Source of the DNA: Vogesella alkaliphila
GTDB lineage: Bacteria; Pseudomonadota; Gammaproteobacteria; Burkholderiales; Chromobacteriaceae
Length of the DNA stretch: 64,000 nucleotides
Direction of reading: 5' to 3'
NCBI RefSeq assembly: GCF_014652475.1
Contig: NZ_BMYW01000007.1
Span: forward strand, 1 to 64,000
Within the stretch, counting starts at the first letter, position 1, and every line of letters begins with the position of its first letter. The notes below the pieces were generated by a model. That model was not told where the DNA came from. It made no database searches and saw only the letters and a list, made by a program, of their open reading frames with translations. Shown here piece by piece: positions 9,344 to 18,584 of the stretch. The position numbers and the translations under genes are program-made.

Positions 9344-10866
9344 TGGAACTCGATCAGCGAGCGGCCGGTCATCTCGGCCGGTTGCGGCAGTCCCATCATC
9401 GCCAGCAGCGTCGGGGCGAGGTCGCGCAGCGCGCCGCCGTCCTGCAGCGTGGCGTTGCGGCCAACGTACAGCAGCGGCACCTTTTCCAGCGTGTGCTGGG
9501 TGTGCGCCTGCTGGTGGATTTCGTCGTTCATCTGCTCGCAGTTGCCGTGGTCGGCGGAGATCAGCACTTCGCCGCCGATGGCCTGCATCGCGTCGACACA
9601 GCGCTTGATGCAGGCATCCAGCGTTTCCACCGCCTTGACCGCGGCGTCGAAGATGCCGGTGTGGCCGACCATGTCGCAGTTGGCGTAGTTGCAGATGATG
9701 GCGGCGTACTGGCGGCTGTTGATCGCCTCGACGATCCTGTCGGTCACTTCCGGCGCGCTCATTTCCGGCTGCAGGTCGTAGGTCGCCACTTTCGGCGACG
9801 GCACCAGGATGCGGTCCTCTCCGGGGTAGACCTGCTCCTCGCCACCGTTGAAGAAGTAGGTGACGTGCGGGTACTTCTCGGTTTCGGCGATGCGGAGCTG
9901 CTTCAGGCCGAGGCCGGACAGGTATTCGCCGAGGCCGTTGCGGATCTTCTGCGGCGCGTAGGCGACCGGGTGGCTGTAGGCCTCGCCGTAGGAGGTCAGG
10001 CTGGCGAACAGCGCGAATTTCGGCTGGCGGGCGCTGAAACCGTCGAAGGCCGGATCGGTCAGCGCGGTGGTCAGCTGGCGCGCGCGGTCGGCGCGGAAGT
10101 TCATGAATACCACCACGTCGCCGTCCTGCATCTTCAGCGGCTCGCCGATGATGGTGGCCTTGACGAATTCGTCGTTCTCGTCGCGGGCGTAGGCGGCGGC
10201 CAACGCGTCGTGGCTGCTGGCGGCGTGGAATTCGGCTTCGCCTTCCACCAGTGCCCGGTACGGCGCCGCCATGCGCTCCCAGCGCTTGTCGCGGTCCATC
10301 GCCCAGTAGCGGCCGCAGACGGTGGCGACGCGCGCGTTCGGGCAACGCGCCAGCACCGTGTCGAGGCGCTTGAGGTAGGTCTCGGCGCTGCGCGGTGGCG
10401 TGTCGCGGCCGTCGAGGAAGGCGTGAATGGCGATGCGCTGGACGCCGGCCGCCTGTGCGCCTTCGATCAGCGCGTGGATGTGGTTTTCATGGCTGTGCAC
10501 GCCGCCATCGGACAGCAGGCCCATCAGGTGCAGGGTGCTGTTTTGCTGTTTGGCGGTCGCGATCGCCTGCGCCAGCACCGGGTTGGCGGCCAGCGTGCCG
10601 GCCTCGACGTCGCAGTCGATGCGGCTGATGTCCTGCTGCACGATGCGGCCGGCGCCGATATTGAGGTGGCCGACCTCGGAGTTGCCGAACTGGCCGGAGG
10701 GCAGGCCGACGTTGTGCTCGGAGGCGTCCAGCGTACTGTAGGGATAGCGCGCTTTCAGCGCGTCCCAGTTCGGGGTGTTTGCCGCCAGAATGGCATTGTC
10801 GTCGCCTTCGAGGCGGTGGCCGAAACCGTCAAGGATGAGTAGCAAAACCGGCGTAACAGTAGCCAT
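9340..10866 (-). CDS. gpmI: 2,3-bisphosphoglycerate-independent phosphoglycerate mutase
   Basis: It interconverts 3- and 2-phosphoglycerate in glycolysis using two metal ions (usually Mn). The protein has 508 residues, with LILDGFG (metal-binding Asp13) at the N terminus. The phosphorylated Ser63 sits in GQFGNSEVGHLNIGAGR, and the C-terminal metal site includes SADHGNCEQM and QAHTQHTLEKVPLLYV. ATG 10866 is preferred; a TTG at 10875 would add three residues. It overlaps envC by four bases, an arrangement (gpmI-envC-ctpA) seen in many proteobacteria. Confidence 0.96.
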   Translation of the reverse strand: MATVTPVLLLILDGFGHRLEGDDNAILAANTPNWDALKARYPYSTLDASEHNVGLPSGQFGNSEVGHLNIGAGRIVQQDISRIDCDVEAGTLAANPVLAQAIATAKQQNSTLHLMGLLSDGGVHSHENHIHALIEGAQAAGVQRIAIHAFLDGRDTPPRSAETYLKRLDTVLARCPNARVATVCGRYWAMDRDKRWERMAAPYRALVEGEAEFHAASSHDALAAAYARDENDEFVKATIIGEPLKMQDGDVVVFMNFRADRARQLTTALTDPAFDGFSARQPKFALFASLTSYGEAYSHPVAYAPQKIRNGLGEYLSGLGLKQLRIAETEKYPHVTYFFNGGEEQVYPGEDRILVPSPKVATYDLQPEMSAPEVTDRIVEAINSRQYAAIICNYANCDMVGHTGIFDAAVKAVETLDACIKRCVDAMQAIGGEVLISADHGNCEQMNDEIHQQAHTQHTLEKVPLLYVGRNATLQDGGALRDLAPTLLAMMGLPQPAEMTGRSLIEFQ

Positions 10867-10895
10867 GATGTCCAATTATCTTGTGGTGAGAACAG

Positions 10896-10930
10896 GAAAA
10901 CCCGAAGCCGTGGCAGCAGGCGGCCACGGC
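10896..10930 (-). terminator. Possible terminator between DUF4442 gene and gpmI
   Basis: GCCGTGGC and GCCACGGC arms are separated by 8 nt. On the minus strand they are followed by TTCGGGTTTTCC, an imperfect T tract. It would end transcription of the upstream DUF4442 gene. Confidence 0.4.
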
Positions 10931-10986
10931 GAGGAATCAAGATAGTAAAGCATCGGACGCTGGCTGTCAGTGCCTCAGGCTGTAGC

Positions 10987-11445
10987 CTAGCGACTACTGC
11001 GCGGCGGCTTGCGGCGGATGTACAGCGTCTTGCTGATGCGCGCCACTTCGGCCCCTTCGGCGTCGTAGACGCTGACGCTCAGCGCCGGCAGATGCTTGTC
11101 GCCGCCGGCGGTCGCGTCGCGCACGCGCTGCAGCGTGTCGTCGTCGAGGCGGAAGCGGGCGCAGACCACGCCGCGGCCGGGTTTCAGGTAGTCGATGCTG
11201 CCGGCCTTGTCCCACACGATGTAGTCCTTGCCGAGGTTTTTCAGCAGCATCAGCATGTAGAACGGGTCGGTCATCGCGTACAGGCTGCCGCCGAAATGGA
11301 CGCCGACATAGTTGCGGTTGGTCAGCCCCAGCCGCAGCTGGACGTCGACTTCCTTCCAGTCCGGGCTGATGCGGCGCACCCTGACCCCGGCGCCGAGGAA
11401 GGGCGGCCACAGATTGAGGACGAGCTTGGCGAGACGATGGTTCAT
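10987..11445 (-). CDS. DUF4442 hotdog-fold protein
   Basis: This 152-residue protein resembles the DUF4442 branch of hotdog-fold thioesterase-like proteins. LRLGLTNRNYVGVHFGGSLY is the characteristic helix region, followed by AMTDPFYMLMLLKNLG and DYIVWDKAGSIDYLKPG. The family is probably active on acyl-CoA or acyl-ACP thioesters, but the substrate is unknown. There is no signal peptide. The ATG at 11445 gives MNHRLAKLVLNLWPPFLGAGV. It stands between xseA and gpmI on the same strand, with gaps of about 80 and 120 bp. Confidence 0.8.
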   Translation of the reverse strand: MNHRLAKLVLNLWPPFLGAGVRVRRISPDWKEVDVQLRLGLTNRNYVGVHFGGSLYAMTDPFYMLMLLKNLGKDYIVWDKAGSIDYLKPGRGVVCARFRLDDDTLQRVRDATAGGDKHLPALSVSVYDAEGAEVARISKTLYIRRKPPRSSR

Positions 11446-11524
11446 GGCGAGGATGAAACGATTGTTTGAATCGGGCTATCGTCGCGGCAACGGCGGTCGC
11501 CGTCAAGCCGCCCGCCGCCCCGAT

Positions 11525-12880
11525 TCAGAACGGCAGCTCGCTCTGCCGCCCCGGCTGCTGGCCGACCACGGCCGTGGTGTCGCCTTCCGCCAGCCGGATG
11601 TGCAGCAGCTCGCCGGCGCGCAGTTGCGCCGCGGAGCGCACCACGGTGCCGTCCTGCTGCTGCACGATGGCGTAACCGCGCTGCAGCACCGCCTCCGGAT
11701 TGATTGCGGCCAACGTTGCCTGATGCCGCGCCAGCACCAGTTGCCGCTGCTGCCAGTGCTGGTGTATCAGCTGCCGCAGCTGGTCGCCGCGCCGCGCCAG
11801 TAGCTGTTGCCAGCGGGCGAGGTCGGGACGGATGCGCTGCAGCCGGTGCTGGCACTGCTCCAGCCGCCGCTGCCGCGCTTGCAGCAGCTGGCTGCCGGCG
11901 CGTGCCAGGCGCTGTTGCTGCGCCTGCAGCAGCTGGCGCTGGCGCTGCAGCCGCTCGCCGGGGTGCTGCAGGCGGCGACCGAGGAAATCCAGCTGTTGCG
12001 ACTTGTCGGTCAGCAGCCGCCCCAGCGCGCGTTCCAGCCGGCGCTGCGCGTAGTCGACGCCTTGCTGCAGCGCCTCGCGGCTGGGCGAGGCCAACTCGGC
12101 GGCGGCGGTCGGGGTCGGCGCGCGGTGGTCAGCGACAAAATCGGCGATGGTGGTGTCGGTCTCGTGGCCGACGCCGCTGATCACCGGCAGCGTGGAGCGG
12201 GCGATGGCGCGGGCGACCACCTCCTCGTTGAACGCCCACAGGTCCTCGATGCTGCCGCCGCCGCGGCAGACGATCAGCAGTTCGACCTCCCGGCGAAGGT
12301 TGGCCGCATCGATGGCGGCGGCGATCTGCGCCGCGGCGGTGTCGCCCTGTACCGGCGTCGGGTACAGGATCAGCGGGATGCTGGGCATGCGCCGGCGCAG
12401 GGTGGTGACCACGTCGCGCAGCGCGGCGGCGGCCGGCGAGGTGACGATGCCGATGGCGGCGGGGTGGGCGGGCAGTATTTTCTTGTGGCGATTGTCGAAC
12501 AATCCTTCCGCCGCCAGTTTCGCCTTCAGCTGCTCGAAGGCCTCGTACAGGCGGCCGAGGCCGGCCGAGCGCATGGTGTCGACGTTGATCTGGTAGTCGC
12601 CGCGCGCCTCGTACAGCGACACTGTGCCGCGCAGCTCGACCTGCATGCCTTCCTGCAGCCGGAATCCCAGTCCGCTCAGACGGTTACGGAACATCACGCA
12701 GCGGATTTGCGCGCGTTCGTCCTTCAGCGAGAAGTAGGCGTGGCCGGAGGCGGCCAGGGTCAGATTGGAAATTTCGCCGGCAATCCACATCGGTGGCAGG
12801 CCGCTTTCAAGCAGATCCCGCGCCATGCGGTTGAGCGAGGTGACGCTGATGACGTCGTTTTGATGTTGGCTGAAAAGCAT
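11525..12880 (-). CDS. xseA: Exodeoxyribonuclease VII large subunit
   Basis: This catalytic subunit of ExoVII degrades single-stranded DNA from both ends. Of its 451 residues, the N-terminal OB fold covers about 10-100 (ISVTSLNRMARDLLE...MWIAGEISNL) and the catalytic core about 120-300 (GIVTSPAAAALRDVV, CRGGGSIEDLWAFNEE, ISGVGHETDTTIADFVAD). A long Gln/Arg-rich coiled coil (about 300-390) precedes the C terminus. ATG 12880 (MLFSQHQNDVISVTS) is used; an in-frame GTG at 12898 would add six residues. The small subunit xseB is not in the window. Confidence 0.95.
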   Translation of the reverse strand: MLFSQHQNDVISVTSLNRMARDLLESGLPPMWIAGEISNLTLAASGHAYFSLKDERAQIRCVMFRNRLSGLGFRLQEGMQVELRGTVSLYEARGDYQINVDTMRSAGLGRLYEAFEQLKAKLAAEGLFDNRHKKILPAHPAAIGIVTSPAAAALRDVVTTLRRRMPSIPLILYPTPVQGDTAAAQIAAAIDAANLRREVELLIVCRGGGSIEDLWAFNEEVVARAIARSTLPVISGVGHETDTTIADFVADHRAPTPTAAAELASPSREALQQGVDYAQRRLERALGRLLTDKSQQLDFLGRRLQHPGERLQRQRQLLQAQQQRLARAGSQLLQARQRRLEQCQHRLQRIRPDLARWQQLLARRGDQLRQLIHQHWQQRQLVLARHQATLAAINPEAVLQRGYAIVQQQDGTVVRSAAQLRAGELLHIRLAEGDTTAVVGQQPGRQSELPF

Positions 12881-13243
12881 GCTTGTCAAGTCATCCACAG
12901 GCAGGTTGGGGCAGCGGCTGGTGTCGATTGTTTATCTTAATACGGAGCCGGTGCGTGAATAGATAAACTAAAAATCTTTGCCAATCATAGGCTTAGTGAT
13001 TTTGTGGCAATATTGTTGCCGTAATGTCCGGCCAGTGCCGGCAAGGCTTTGTCGCACAGTCTGCAGGCTTGTCCACAAAGTTATCCACAGGCGCTGTGGG
13101 CGAGCGGGTAATTCCCTTGTAAATTCGCAACTTAGCGCTTTTGTTTAAAGCGCAACATCATGGCGGCGGCCGAGCGTGGCGGTTGCAGGCGGCAGCCCGA
13201 GCCGATAAAGTCTCGGCCTTGGATAACGCCTGAGGAATTGCCC
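12881..13243. promoter_or_regulatory. Divergent intergenic region between xseA and exbB
   Basis: No convincing gene is present. It holds two DnaA-box-like sites, TTGTCCACA (13069-13077) and the consensus TTATCCACA (13081-13089), 3 bp apart. An A+T-rich stretch covers 12936-13020. A perfect 7-bp hairpin, GCGCTTT-tgttt-AAAGCGC, lies at 13135-13153 and would be in the exbB 5' leader. Promoters for both flanking genes must lie here, but I cannot place a -35/-10 pair with confidence. Confidence 0.5.
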
Positions 13244-13855
13244 GTGTGGTCAATCATTGAAGCGGCCGGCTGGCCGATCTGGACCATCATTCTCGCGTCG
13301 GTGGTGGCATCGACCATCGTACTGGAACGTTTCTACAGTCTGCGCGCGGCGCTGATCATACCGCCAAACCTACTGTCGCAGACGCTGCAGGAGTATCGCC
13401 GCGCCGCGGTGAGCCAGAGCATGCTGGCCGAACTGCGCGACCATTCGCCGCTGGGACGGCTGTTCGCCGCCGGGCTGCGCCAGTTCGGCAGCAGCCGCGA
13501 GGTGATGAAGGAGGCGATCGAGGACGAGGGCCGCGTGGTGGCGCATCTGCTGGAGCGCTACCTGACCATGCTGGGCACCATCGCCGCGATGGCGCCGCTG
13601 CTGGGCCTGCTCGGCACCGTGATCGGCATGATCGAGATCTTCGGCTCGCAGGCGCCGGGCGGCACCGACCCGCGCGCGCTGGCGCACGGCATCTCCGTGG
13701 CGCTGTACAACACCGCCTTCGGCCTGATCGTGGCCATCCCCAGCATGTTCTTCTACCGCCACTTCCGCGCCAAGATCGACGGCCTGCTGGTCGAGATGGA
13801 AGCGCAGGCGGTGCACCTGCTGGAAGCGGTGCACGGCGAGCGTCGCGGCGACTGA
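13244..13855 (+). CDS. exbB: MotA/TolQ/ExbB-type proton channel protein
   Basis: This inner-membrane proton-channel subunit of the ExbB/TolQ family, 203 residues, works with the ExbD/TolR protein encoded next. There is one N-terminal membrane segment (about 8-27, GWPIWTIILASVVASTIVL) and two near 105-130 and 150-175. The conserved block YLTMLGTIAAMAPLLGLLGTVIGMIEIF is followed by ISVALYNTAFGLIVAIPSM. GTG 13244 is chosen because TGAGG sits 8 bp before it and the protein then starts directly before the first membrane helix. The upstream ATG at 13160 adds an Arg/Pro-rich stretch unlike the family. Whether it energises TonB, Tol or an LPS-related step cannot be told. Confidence 0.88.
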   Translation: MWSIIEAAGWPIWTIILASVVASTIVLERFYSLRAALIIPPNLLSQTLQEYRRAAVSQSMLAELRDHSPLGRLFAAGLRQFGSSREVMKEAIEDEGRVVAHLLERYLTMLGTIAAMAPLLGLLGTVIGMIEIFGSQAPGGTDPRALAHGISVALYNTAFGLIVAIPSMFFYRHFRAKIDGLLVEMEAQAVHLLEAVHGERRGD

Positions 13856-13866
13856 GGCGGACGACC

Positions 13867-14289
13867 ATGAACTTTCGCCGTCACCGTCATCGCGAAGAGC
13901 CGGAAATCAACTTCATCCCGCTGATCGACTTGCTGCTGGTCATCCTCATCTTCCTGATGGTGACCACCACCTACGCCCGTTTTTCCGAACTCGAAGTCAA
14001 CCTGCCGCAGGCCAGCGGGCCGGCGGAGATGCAGAAGGATAGCCGCCTGCGCGTCGACATCAGCGCCAGTGGCGGCTACGCGGTGGACGGCGAGGCGGTG
14101 GCCGGCAGCGACGTGGCCCAGCTCGGCGAGCGCCTGAAGCGCCAGGCCAGCGGCAAGAGCCCGGCGCCGGTGGTGGTGATCAACGCCGACGCCAAGGCCA
14201 GCCACCAGGCGGTGGTGACGGTGATGGAGGCGGCCCGCCTCGCCGGCCTGCTGCAGCTGACCTTCGCCACCCAGCAGGGGACGCCGTGA
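13867..14289 (+). CDS. exbD: ExbD/TolR family biopolymer transport protein
   Basis: This 140-residue partner of the upstream channel protein is a short cytoplasmic tail with one membrane helix (about 17-38). It carries the essential aspartate in INFIPLIDLLLVILIF, followed by a periplasmic domain. The tail begins MNFRRHRHREEPEINF, as in the family. It starts 11 bp after exbB and overlaps lpxK by four bases, so the three are co-transcribed. Confidence 0.92.
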   Translation: MNFRRHRHREEPEINFIPLIDLLLVILIFLMVTTTYARFSELEVNLPQASGPAEMQKDSRLRVDISASGGYAVDGEAVAGSDVAQLGERLKRQASGKSPAPVVVINADAKASHQAVVTVMEAARLAGLLQLTFATQQGTP

Positions 14290-15302
14290 GCCGGCTGGAG
14301 CGGCACTGGTATCAGCCATCGTGGTGGATGACAGCCCTTCTGGCCTTGCCGGAAGGACTTTTTGCCCTGCTGGCGGCCTTGCGGCGCACGGCCTACCGGC
14401 TGGGCTGGTGCCGTTCAGAGCAGTTGCCGGTGCCGGTGGTGGTGATCGGCAACATCAACGTCGGCGGCGTCGGCAAGACGCCGCTGACGCTGGCGCTGCT
14501 GCAGGACTTTGCCCGCCTGGGCGTGCCGGTGGGGGTGATCAGCCGCGGCTACGGCGGCACGCACCGGCAGCCGACGCTGGTGACGCCGCACAGCACGCCC
14601 GCCGAGGTCGGCGACGAGCCGCTGCTGCTGGCCGCCAGCGGCGCGCCGGTGGTGGTGGGGCGCGATCGCGTCGCCGCCGGCCGTCACCTGCTGGCGCTGT
14701 ATCCGCAGACCCGTTTCATTCTCAGCGACGACGGGCTGCAGCACTACGCGCTGGGCCGCACGCTGGAGATCGTCGTGCTCGACGGCGGCCGCGGCGTCGG
14801 CAACGGCCATCTGCTGCCGAACGGTCCGCTGCGCGAACCGGTGTCAAGGTTGGCCGCAGCCGATGCGCTGGTGATCAATGGCGAGTCGCGCACCGGCCTG
14901 CGCCTGCCGCCAGCGGTGCCGCAGTTCCGGCAGCGGCTGCAGGCGGGCGATTTCGTCCACGCCGCGGGCCGGCTGCCGCCGCGCACGGCCGCCGATTTTG
15001 CCGGCCAGCGCGTGGTGGCGATGGCCGGCATCGGCCATCCGGAGCGCTTTTTTAACACCCTGCGCGAGCTGGGCGTGGAACTGGCGGCCACGCACGCCTT
15101 TCCCGACCATCACCAATTCGTCGCTGCCGATCTGCCACAGGATGCCGACGCGGTGATCGTCACCGCCAAGGATGCGGTTAAGTTGCAGTGCATCAATCAT
15201 GCTAGACTATGGGTTCTGCCGGTTTCGGCCCGGCTGGAGCCGGACCTGTCCGCGTGGATTCTGTCCCAACTGGAACGAAAAAATGGACGCAAAATTTCTT
15301 GA
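14286..15302 (+). CDS. lpxK: Tetraacyldisaccharide 4'-kinase
   Basis: LpxK phosphorylates the 4' position of the lipid A disaccharide at the inner membrane. The 338 residues include an N-terminal membrane-associated helix (about 14-30) and the P-loop NVGGVGKTP at 58-66, then SRGYGG and LSDDGLQH, all typical. Start is GTG 14286, overlapping the exbD stop (GTGA). A copy of the dispersed motif lies inside the gene at 14849-14857, spelling Ser-Arg-Leu-Ala-Ala with the rare codons TCA AGG TTG GCC GCA. The gene overlaps the next one by 20 bp. Confidence 0.95.
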   Translation: MSRLERHWYQPSWWMTALLALPEGLFALLAALRRTAYRLGWCRSEQLPVPVVVIGNINVGGVGKTPLTLALLQDFARLGVPVGVISRGYGGTHRQPTLVTPHSTPAEVGDEPLLLAASGAPVVVGRDRVAAGRHLLALYPQTRFILSDDGLQHYALGRTLEIVVLDGGRGVGNGHLLPNGPLREPVSRLAAADALVINGESRTGLRLPPAVPQFRQRLQAGDFVHAAGRLPPRTAADFAGQRVVAMAGIGHPERFFNTLRELGVELAATHAFPDHHQFVAADLPQDADAVIVTAKDAVKLQCINHARLWVLPVSARLEPDLSAWILSQLERKNGRKIS

Positions 15303-15465
15303 AATCCTGGTTTGCCCGCTGTGCAAAGGCCCGCTGGTCTACAACAAGGGCGCGCAGGAACTGATCTGCAAGGGTGACCGCCTGGCCTACCCGATCCGTG
15401 ACGGCATCCCGATGATGCTGGAAGGCGAAGCCCGCGAGCTGGCCGCCGAGGAAGAAGTGAAATGA
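15283..15465 (+). CDS. Trm112/YcaR family zinc-ribbon-like protein
   Basis: This 60-residue protein has the Trm112-like fold signature [28 protein letters not shown] and [13 protein letters not shown]. Three cysteines are visible (two in CPLC and one in LICKG), so the metal site is incomplete. Family members support methyltransferases in other organisms. The bacterial version between lpxK and kdsB is conserved in position, but its role is not settled. ATG 15283 lies inside the end of lpxK, and the gene overlaps kdsB by four bases. Confidence 0.9.
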   Translation: MDAKFLEILVCPLCKGPLVYNKGAQELICKGDRLAYPIRDGIPMMLEGEARELAAEEEVK

Positions 15466-16232
15466 ACGGCTTTGTGGTGGTGATTCCGGCGCGGCTGGCC
15501 TCCAGCCGCCTGCCGGAAAAACCGCTGGCGGACATCGGCGGCAAGCCGATGGTGGTCCGCGTCGCCGAGCGCGCCGCGCAATCGGCCGCCAGCCGCGTGA
15601 TCGTGGCCACCGACGATGCCCGCATCGAGGCGGCCTGCCGCCAGCACGGCGTCGAGGTGCTGCTGACGCGCGCCGATCACCCCAGCGGCACCGACCGTCT
15701 GGCCGAGGTCGCCGCGCTACTGGCGCTGCCGGACGACGCCATCGTGGTCAATGTGCAGGGCGACGAGCCGCTGATCGACCCGGCGCTGATCGACCGCCTG
15801 GCCGCGCTGATGGCGGCGCGCGCGGTGCCGATGGCCACCGTGGCGCACGCGATCCACGATGCCGCCGAGATGTTCAATCCGAATGTGGTGAAAGTGGTGC
15901 TCGACCGCCACGGCAAGGCGCTGTACTTCAGCCGCGCGCCGATCCCTTATGCCCGCGACGCCTTCGCCGCCGACAAGACACAGCTGCCGCCAGGCCTGCC
16001 GGTGTATCGCCACATCGGCATGTACGCCTACCGCGCCAGCCTGCTGCACACCTACGGCAGCCTCGCCCCGGCGCCGCTGGAGCAGTTCGAGGCGCTGGAG
16101 CAGCTGCGCATGCTGTGGCACGGTTACGACATCGTCGTGGAGTGCGTGGCCGAGGCGCCACCTGCCGGCGTCGACACGCCGGAGGATCTGGCCCGGGTGC
16201 GCGCCTACTTTGCGGCCAACCTTTCCGGATAA
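15462..16232 (+). CDS. kdsB: 3-deoxy-manno-octulosonate cytidylyltransferase
   Basis: KdsB activates Kdo as CMP-Kdo for transfer to lipid A. It has 256 residues, with the nucleotide-binding start [19 protein letters not shown], the [11 protein letters not shown] motif and [11 protein letters not shown], all diagnostic. It begins at an ATG overlapping the Trm112 gene. The C terminus (AANLSG) is encoded within a near-copy of the dispersed motif at 16212-16220. It works with kdsC and kdsD at 30-31.6 kb. Confidence 0.96.
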   Translation: MNGFVVVIPARLASSRLPEKPLADIGGKPMVVRVAERAAQSAASRVIVATDDARIEAACRQHGVEVLLTRADHPSGTDRLAEVAALLALPDDAIVVNVQGDEPLIDPALIDRLAALMAARAVPMATVAHAIHDAAEMFNPNVVKVVLDRHGKALYFSRAPIPYARDAFAADKTQLPPGLPVYRHIGMYAYRASLLHTYGSLAPAPLEQFEALEQLRMLWHGYDIVVECVAEAPPAGVDTPEDLARVRAYFAANLSG

Positions 16233-16919
<687 letters not shown>

Positions 16920-16942
16920 GCGCGTTAGCGTCGCAGGCAAGC

Positions 16943-16969
16943 AAAAAGGCAGCCCAGGCTGCCTTTTTT
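16943..16969. terminator. Bidirectional terminator between adk and the HD-GYP gene
   Basis: AAAAAGGCAGC-ccag-GCTGCCTTTTTT is a symmetrical hairpin with T tracts on both strands, placed between two converging genes. Confidence 0.93.
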
Positions 16970-16988
16970 GTCGCCTGCGGCAGGCGGT

Positions 16989-18569
16989 TTACTGTTCCGG
17001 CAGCCTGATCGGGATGCGTTTCTCGCGCACCAGCCGATCCAGTGCCTCGATCACCAGCGGATCGAACTGGGTGCCGCAGCGGCCGTTGATGTAGCTCATG
17101 GTGTCGCCCAGCGTCCACGGCTCCTTGTACGGCCGCTTGTGCAGCAGCGCATCGAACACGTCGACGATGGCGACGATGCGTGCCGCCAGCGGAATGTCCT
17201 GGCCGGCCAGGCGCTGCGGGTAGCCGCTGCCGTCGAAGTATTCGTGGTGGCCGCCGGCGATGTCGGCGCCCAGCGACAGGTAGCTGGTGCCTTCCACCAG
17301 CTTGCTGGCCTTGCGCAGGATGTTGGCGCCGATGGCGGCGTGCTGCTCCATGATGACGCGCTCTTCCGTATCCAGCTTGCCGGGCTTGAACAGGATGTGG
17401 TCGGGGGTGCCGACCTTGCCGACATCGTGCAGGATGCTGGCCATGCCGATCATCTCCATGAACTGCGGTGTCAGTAGCTCCGGATAGGCGCCCATGCGCT
17501 GCAGTTCCCGGGCGATGGCGTCACTGAGCCGCTGCACGCGCAGCACGTGTTCGCCGGTGTCGCTGTCGCGGAATTCGGCGAGGTCGGCCAGCGCCACCAC
17601 CGTGGCTTCCTGGGCGCTGACCAGCTGCGAGTACAGGTACAGGTTGTCGTAGGCGGAGGAGATGCGCTGGCAGAAGACCTCCAGCAGGTTGCGCTCCACG
17701 TCTTCCAGCGGCCACGGCGGCTCGAAGTGGACGACGAATTCGCGGCCGTTCTGCGCGGTGATGTACAGCACGTCGTAGGGGTGACGGTAGATGGTGCGTT
17801 TCTCCGCCAGCGCGTCGTGGATCGCCTGCTGCAGCTGCGGAAAGCCGGCCAGCGACGCGCCGCCGAGCAGCACCTCGAACTCGCCGGTGGCGGCGAGCAC
17901 CTCCAGCTTCGGCCGCCCGGCGCTGGCGGGGGTGTTTTCCATGCACAGCACGCCGTCGGTGCCGACGTCGAGAATGGCGCTGATCTGTTTCAGCACCCCG
18001 GAGGCGAATTCCTTCAGCGAGCGCAGCTGGTACAGGTCACTGGCGCCTTCCAGGATCTTGCCCAGTCCCTGGCGGTTTTTCTCGATGGCGACCAGGTTTT
18101 CATGGGCGCGCAGCGAGGCGATGACCACGGTGAACAGCTTCTGCACCGTCAGCTCGGTCTTGGTCTTGTAGTCGTTGATGTCGTAGTTGAGGATCACGTC
18201 CTGTTCCGGCGCCTGCCCCGGCTGGCCGGTGCGCAGCACGATGCGGGCCAGGGTGTTGCCCAGCTCCTCGCGGATGCGCCGCACCAGCCTGAGGCCGGCA
18301 TTGTCGGTCTCCATCACCACGTCGAGCAGGATCAGCGCGACGTCGGGATGCTCGCGCACCAGCTCGAAGCCTTGCTGCGCGCTGTAGGCATTGAGCAGCG
18401 TCAGCGGTCGCTCCTTGTAGCGCAGGTCCTGGATCGCCAGCCGGGTGGCGGTGTGGACATCCTTTTCGTCGTCGACGATCAGCACCTTCCACGGCCGCAG
18501 TGCCGGATGGCTGTCCTGCACGCTGCTGCTGTCGTCGATCAGCCAGTCATCGTCATGGTCTAGATTCAT
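16989..18569 (-). CDS. Response regulator with DUF3369 and HD-GYP domains
   Basis: This 526-residue protein has three parts. The receiver domain (about 28-150) has VLIVDDEKD and the phospho-acceptor Asp in LILLDVVME. A DUF3369 GAF-like middle (about 165-320) follows. The C-terminal HD-GYP domain (about 330-526) carries the catalytic HD in SILHDVGKVGTPD and the HHEYFDGSGYPQRLAG motif, so cyclic-di-GMP hydrolysis is expected. ATG 18569 is used; GTG 18572 directly before it is possible. It lies 15 bp after the histidine kinase gene, its presumed partner, so phosphorylation would tune cyclic-di-GMP breakdown. Confidence 0.92.
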   Translation of the reverse strand: MNLDHDDDWLIDDSSSVQDSHPALRPWKVLIVDDEKDVHTATRLAIQDLRYKERPLTLLNAYSAQQGFELVREHPDVALILLDVVMETDNAGLRLVRRIREELGNTLARIVLRTGQPGQAPEQDVILNYDINDYKTKTELTVQKLFTVVIASLRAHENLVAIEKNRQGLGKILEGASDLYQLRSLKEFASGVLKQISAILDVGTDGVLCMENTPASAGRPKLEVLAATGEFEVLLGGASLAGFPQLQQAIHDALAEKRTIYRHPYDVLYITAQNGREFVVHFEPPWPLEDVERNLLEVFCQRISSAYDNLYLYSQLVSAQEATVVALADLAEFRDSDTGEHVLRVQRLSDAIARELQRMGAYPELLTPQFMEMIGMASILHDVGKVGTPDHILFKPGKLDTEERVIMEQHAAIGANILRKASKLVEGTSYLSLGADIAGGHHEYFDGSGYPQRLAGQDIPLAARIVAIVDVFDALLHKRPYKEPWTLGDTMSYINGRCGTQFDPLVIEALDRLVREKRIPIRLPEQ

Positions 18570-18584
18570 CACGCGCCGCCCCCT

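Noticed and set aside
9340-10345. Upstream extension of the envC frame into gpmI
   Set aside because: The extra 330 codons are an out-of-frame copy of gpmI with Arg/Pro-rich content. The signal peptide right after GTG 9343 marks the true start.
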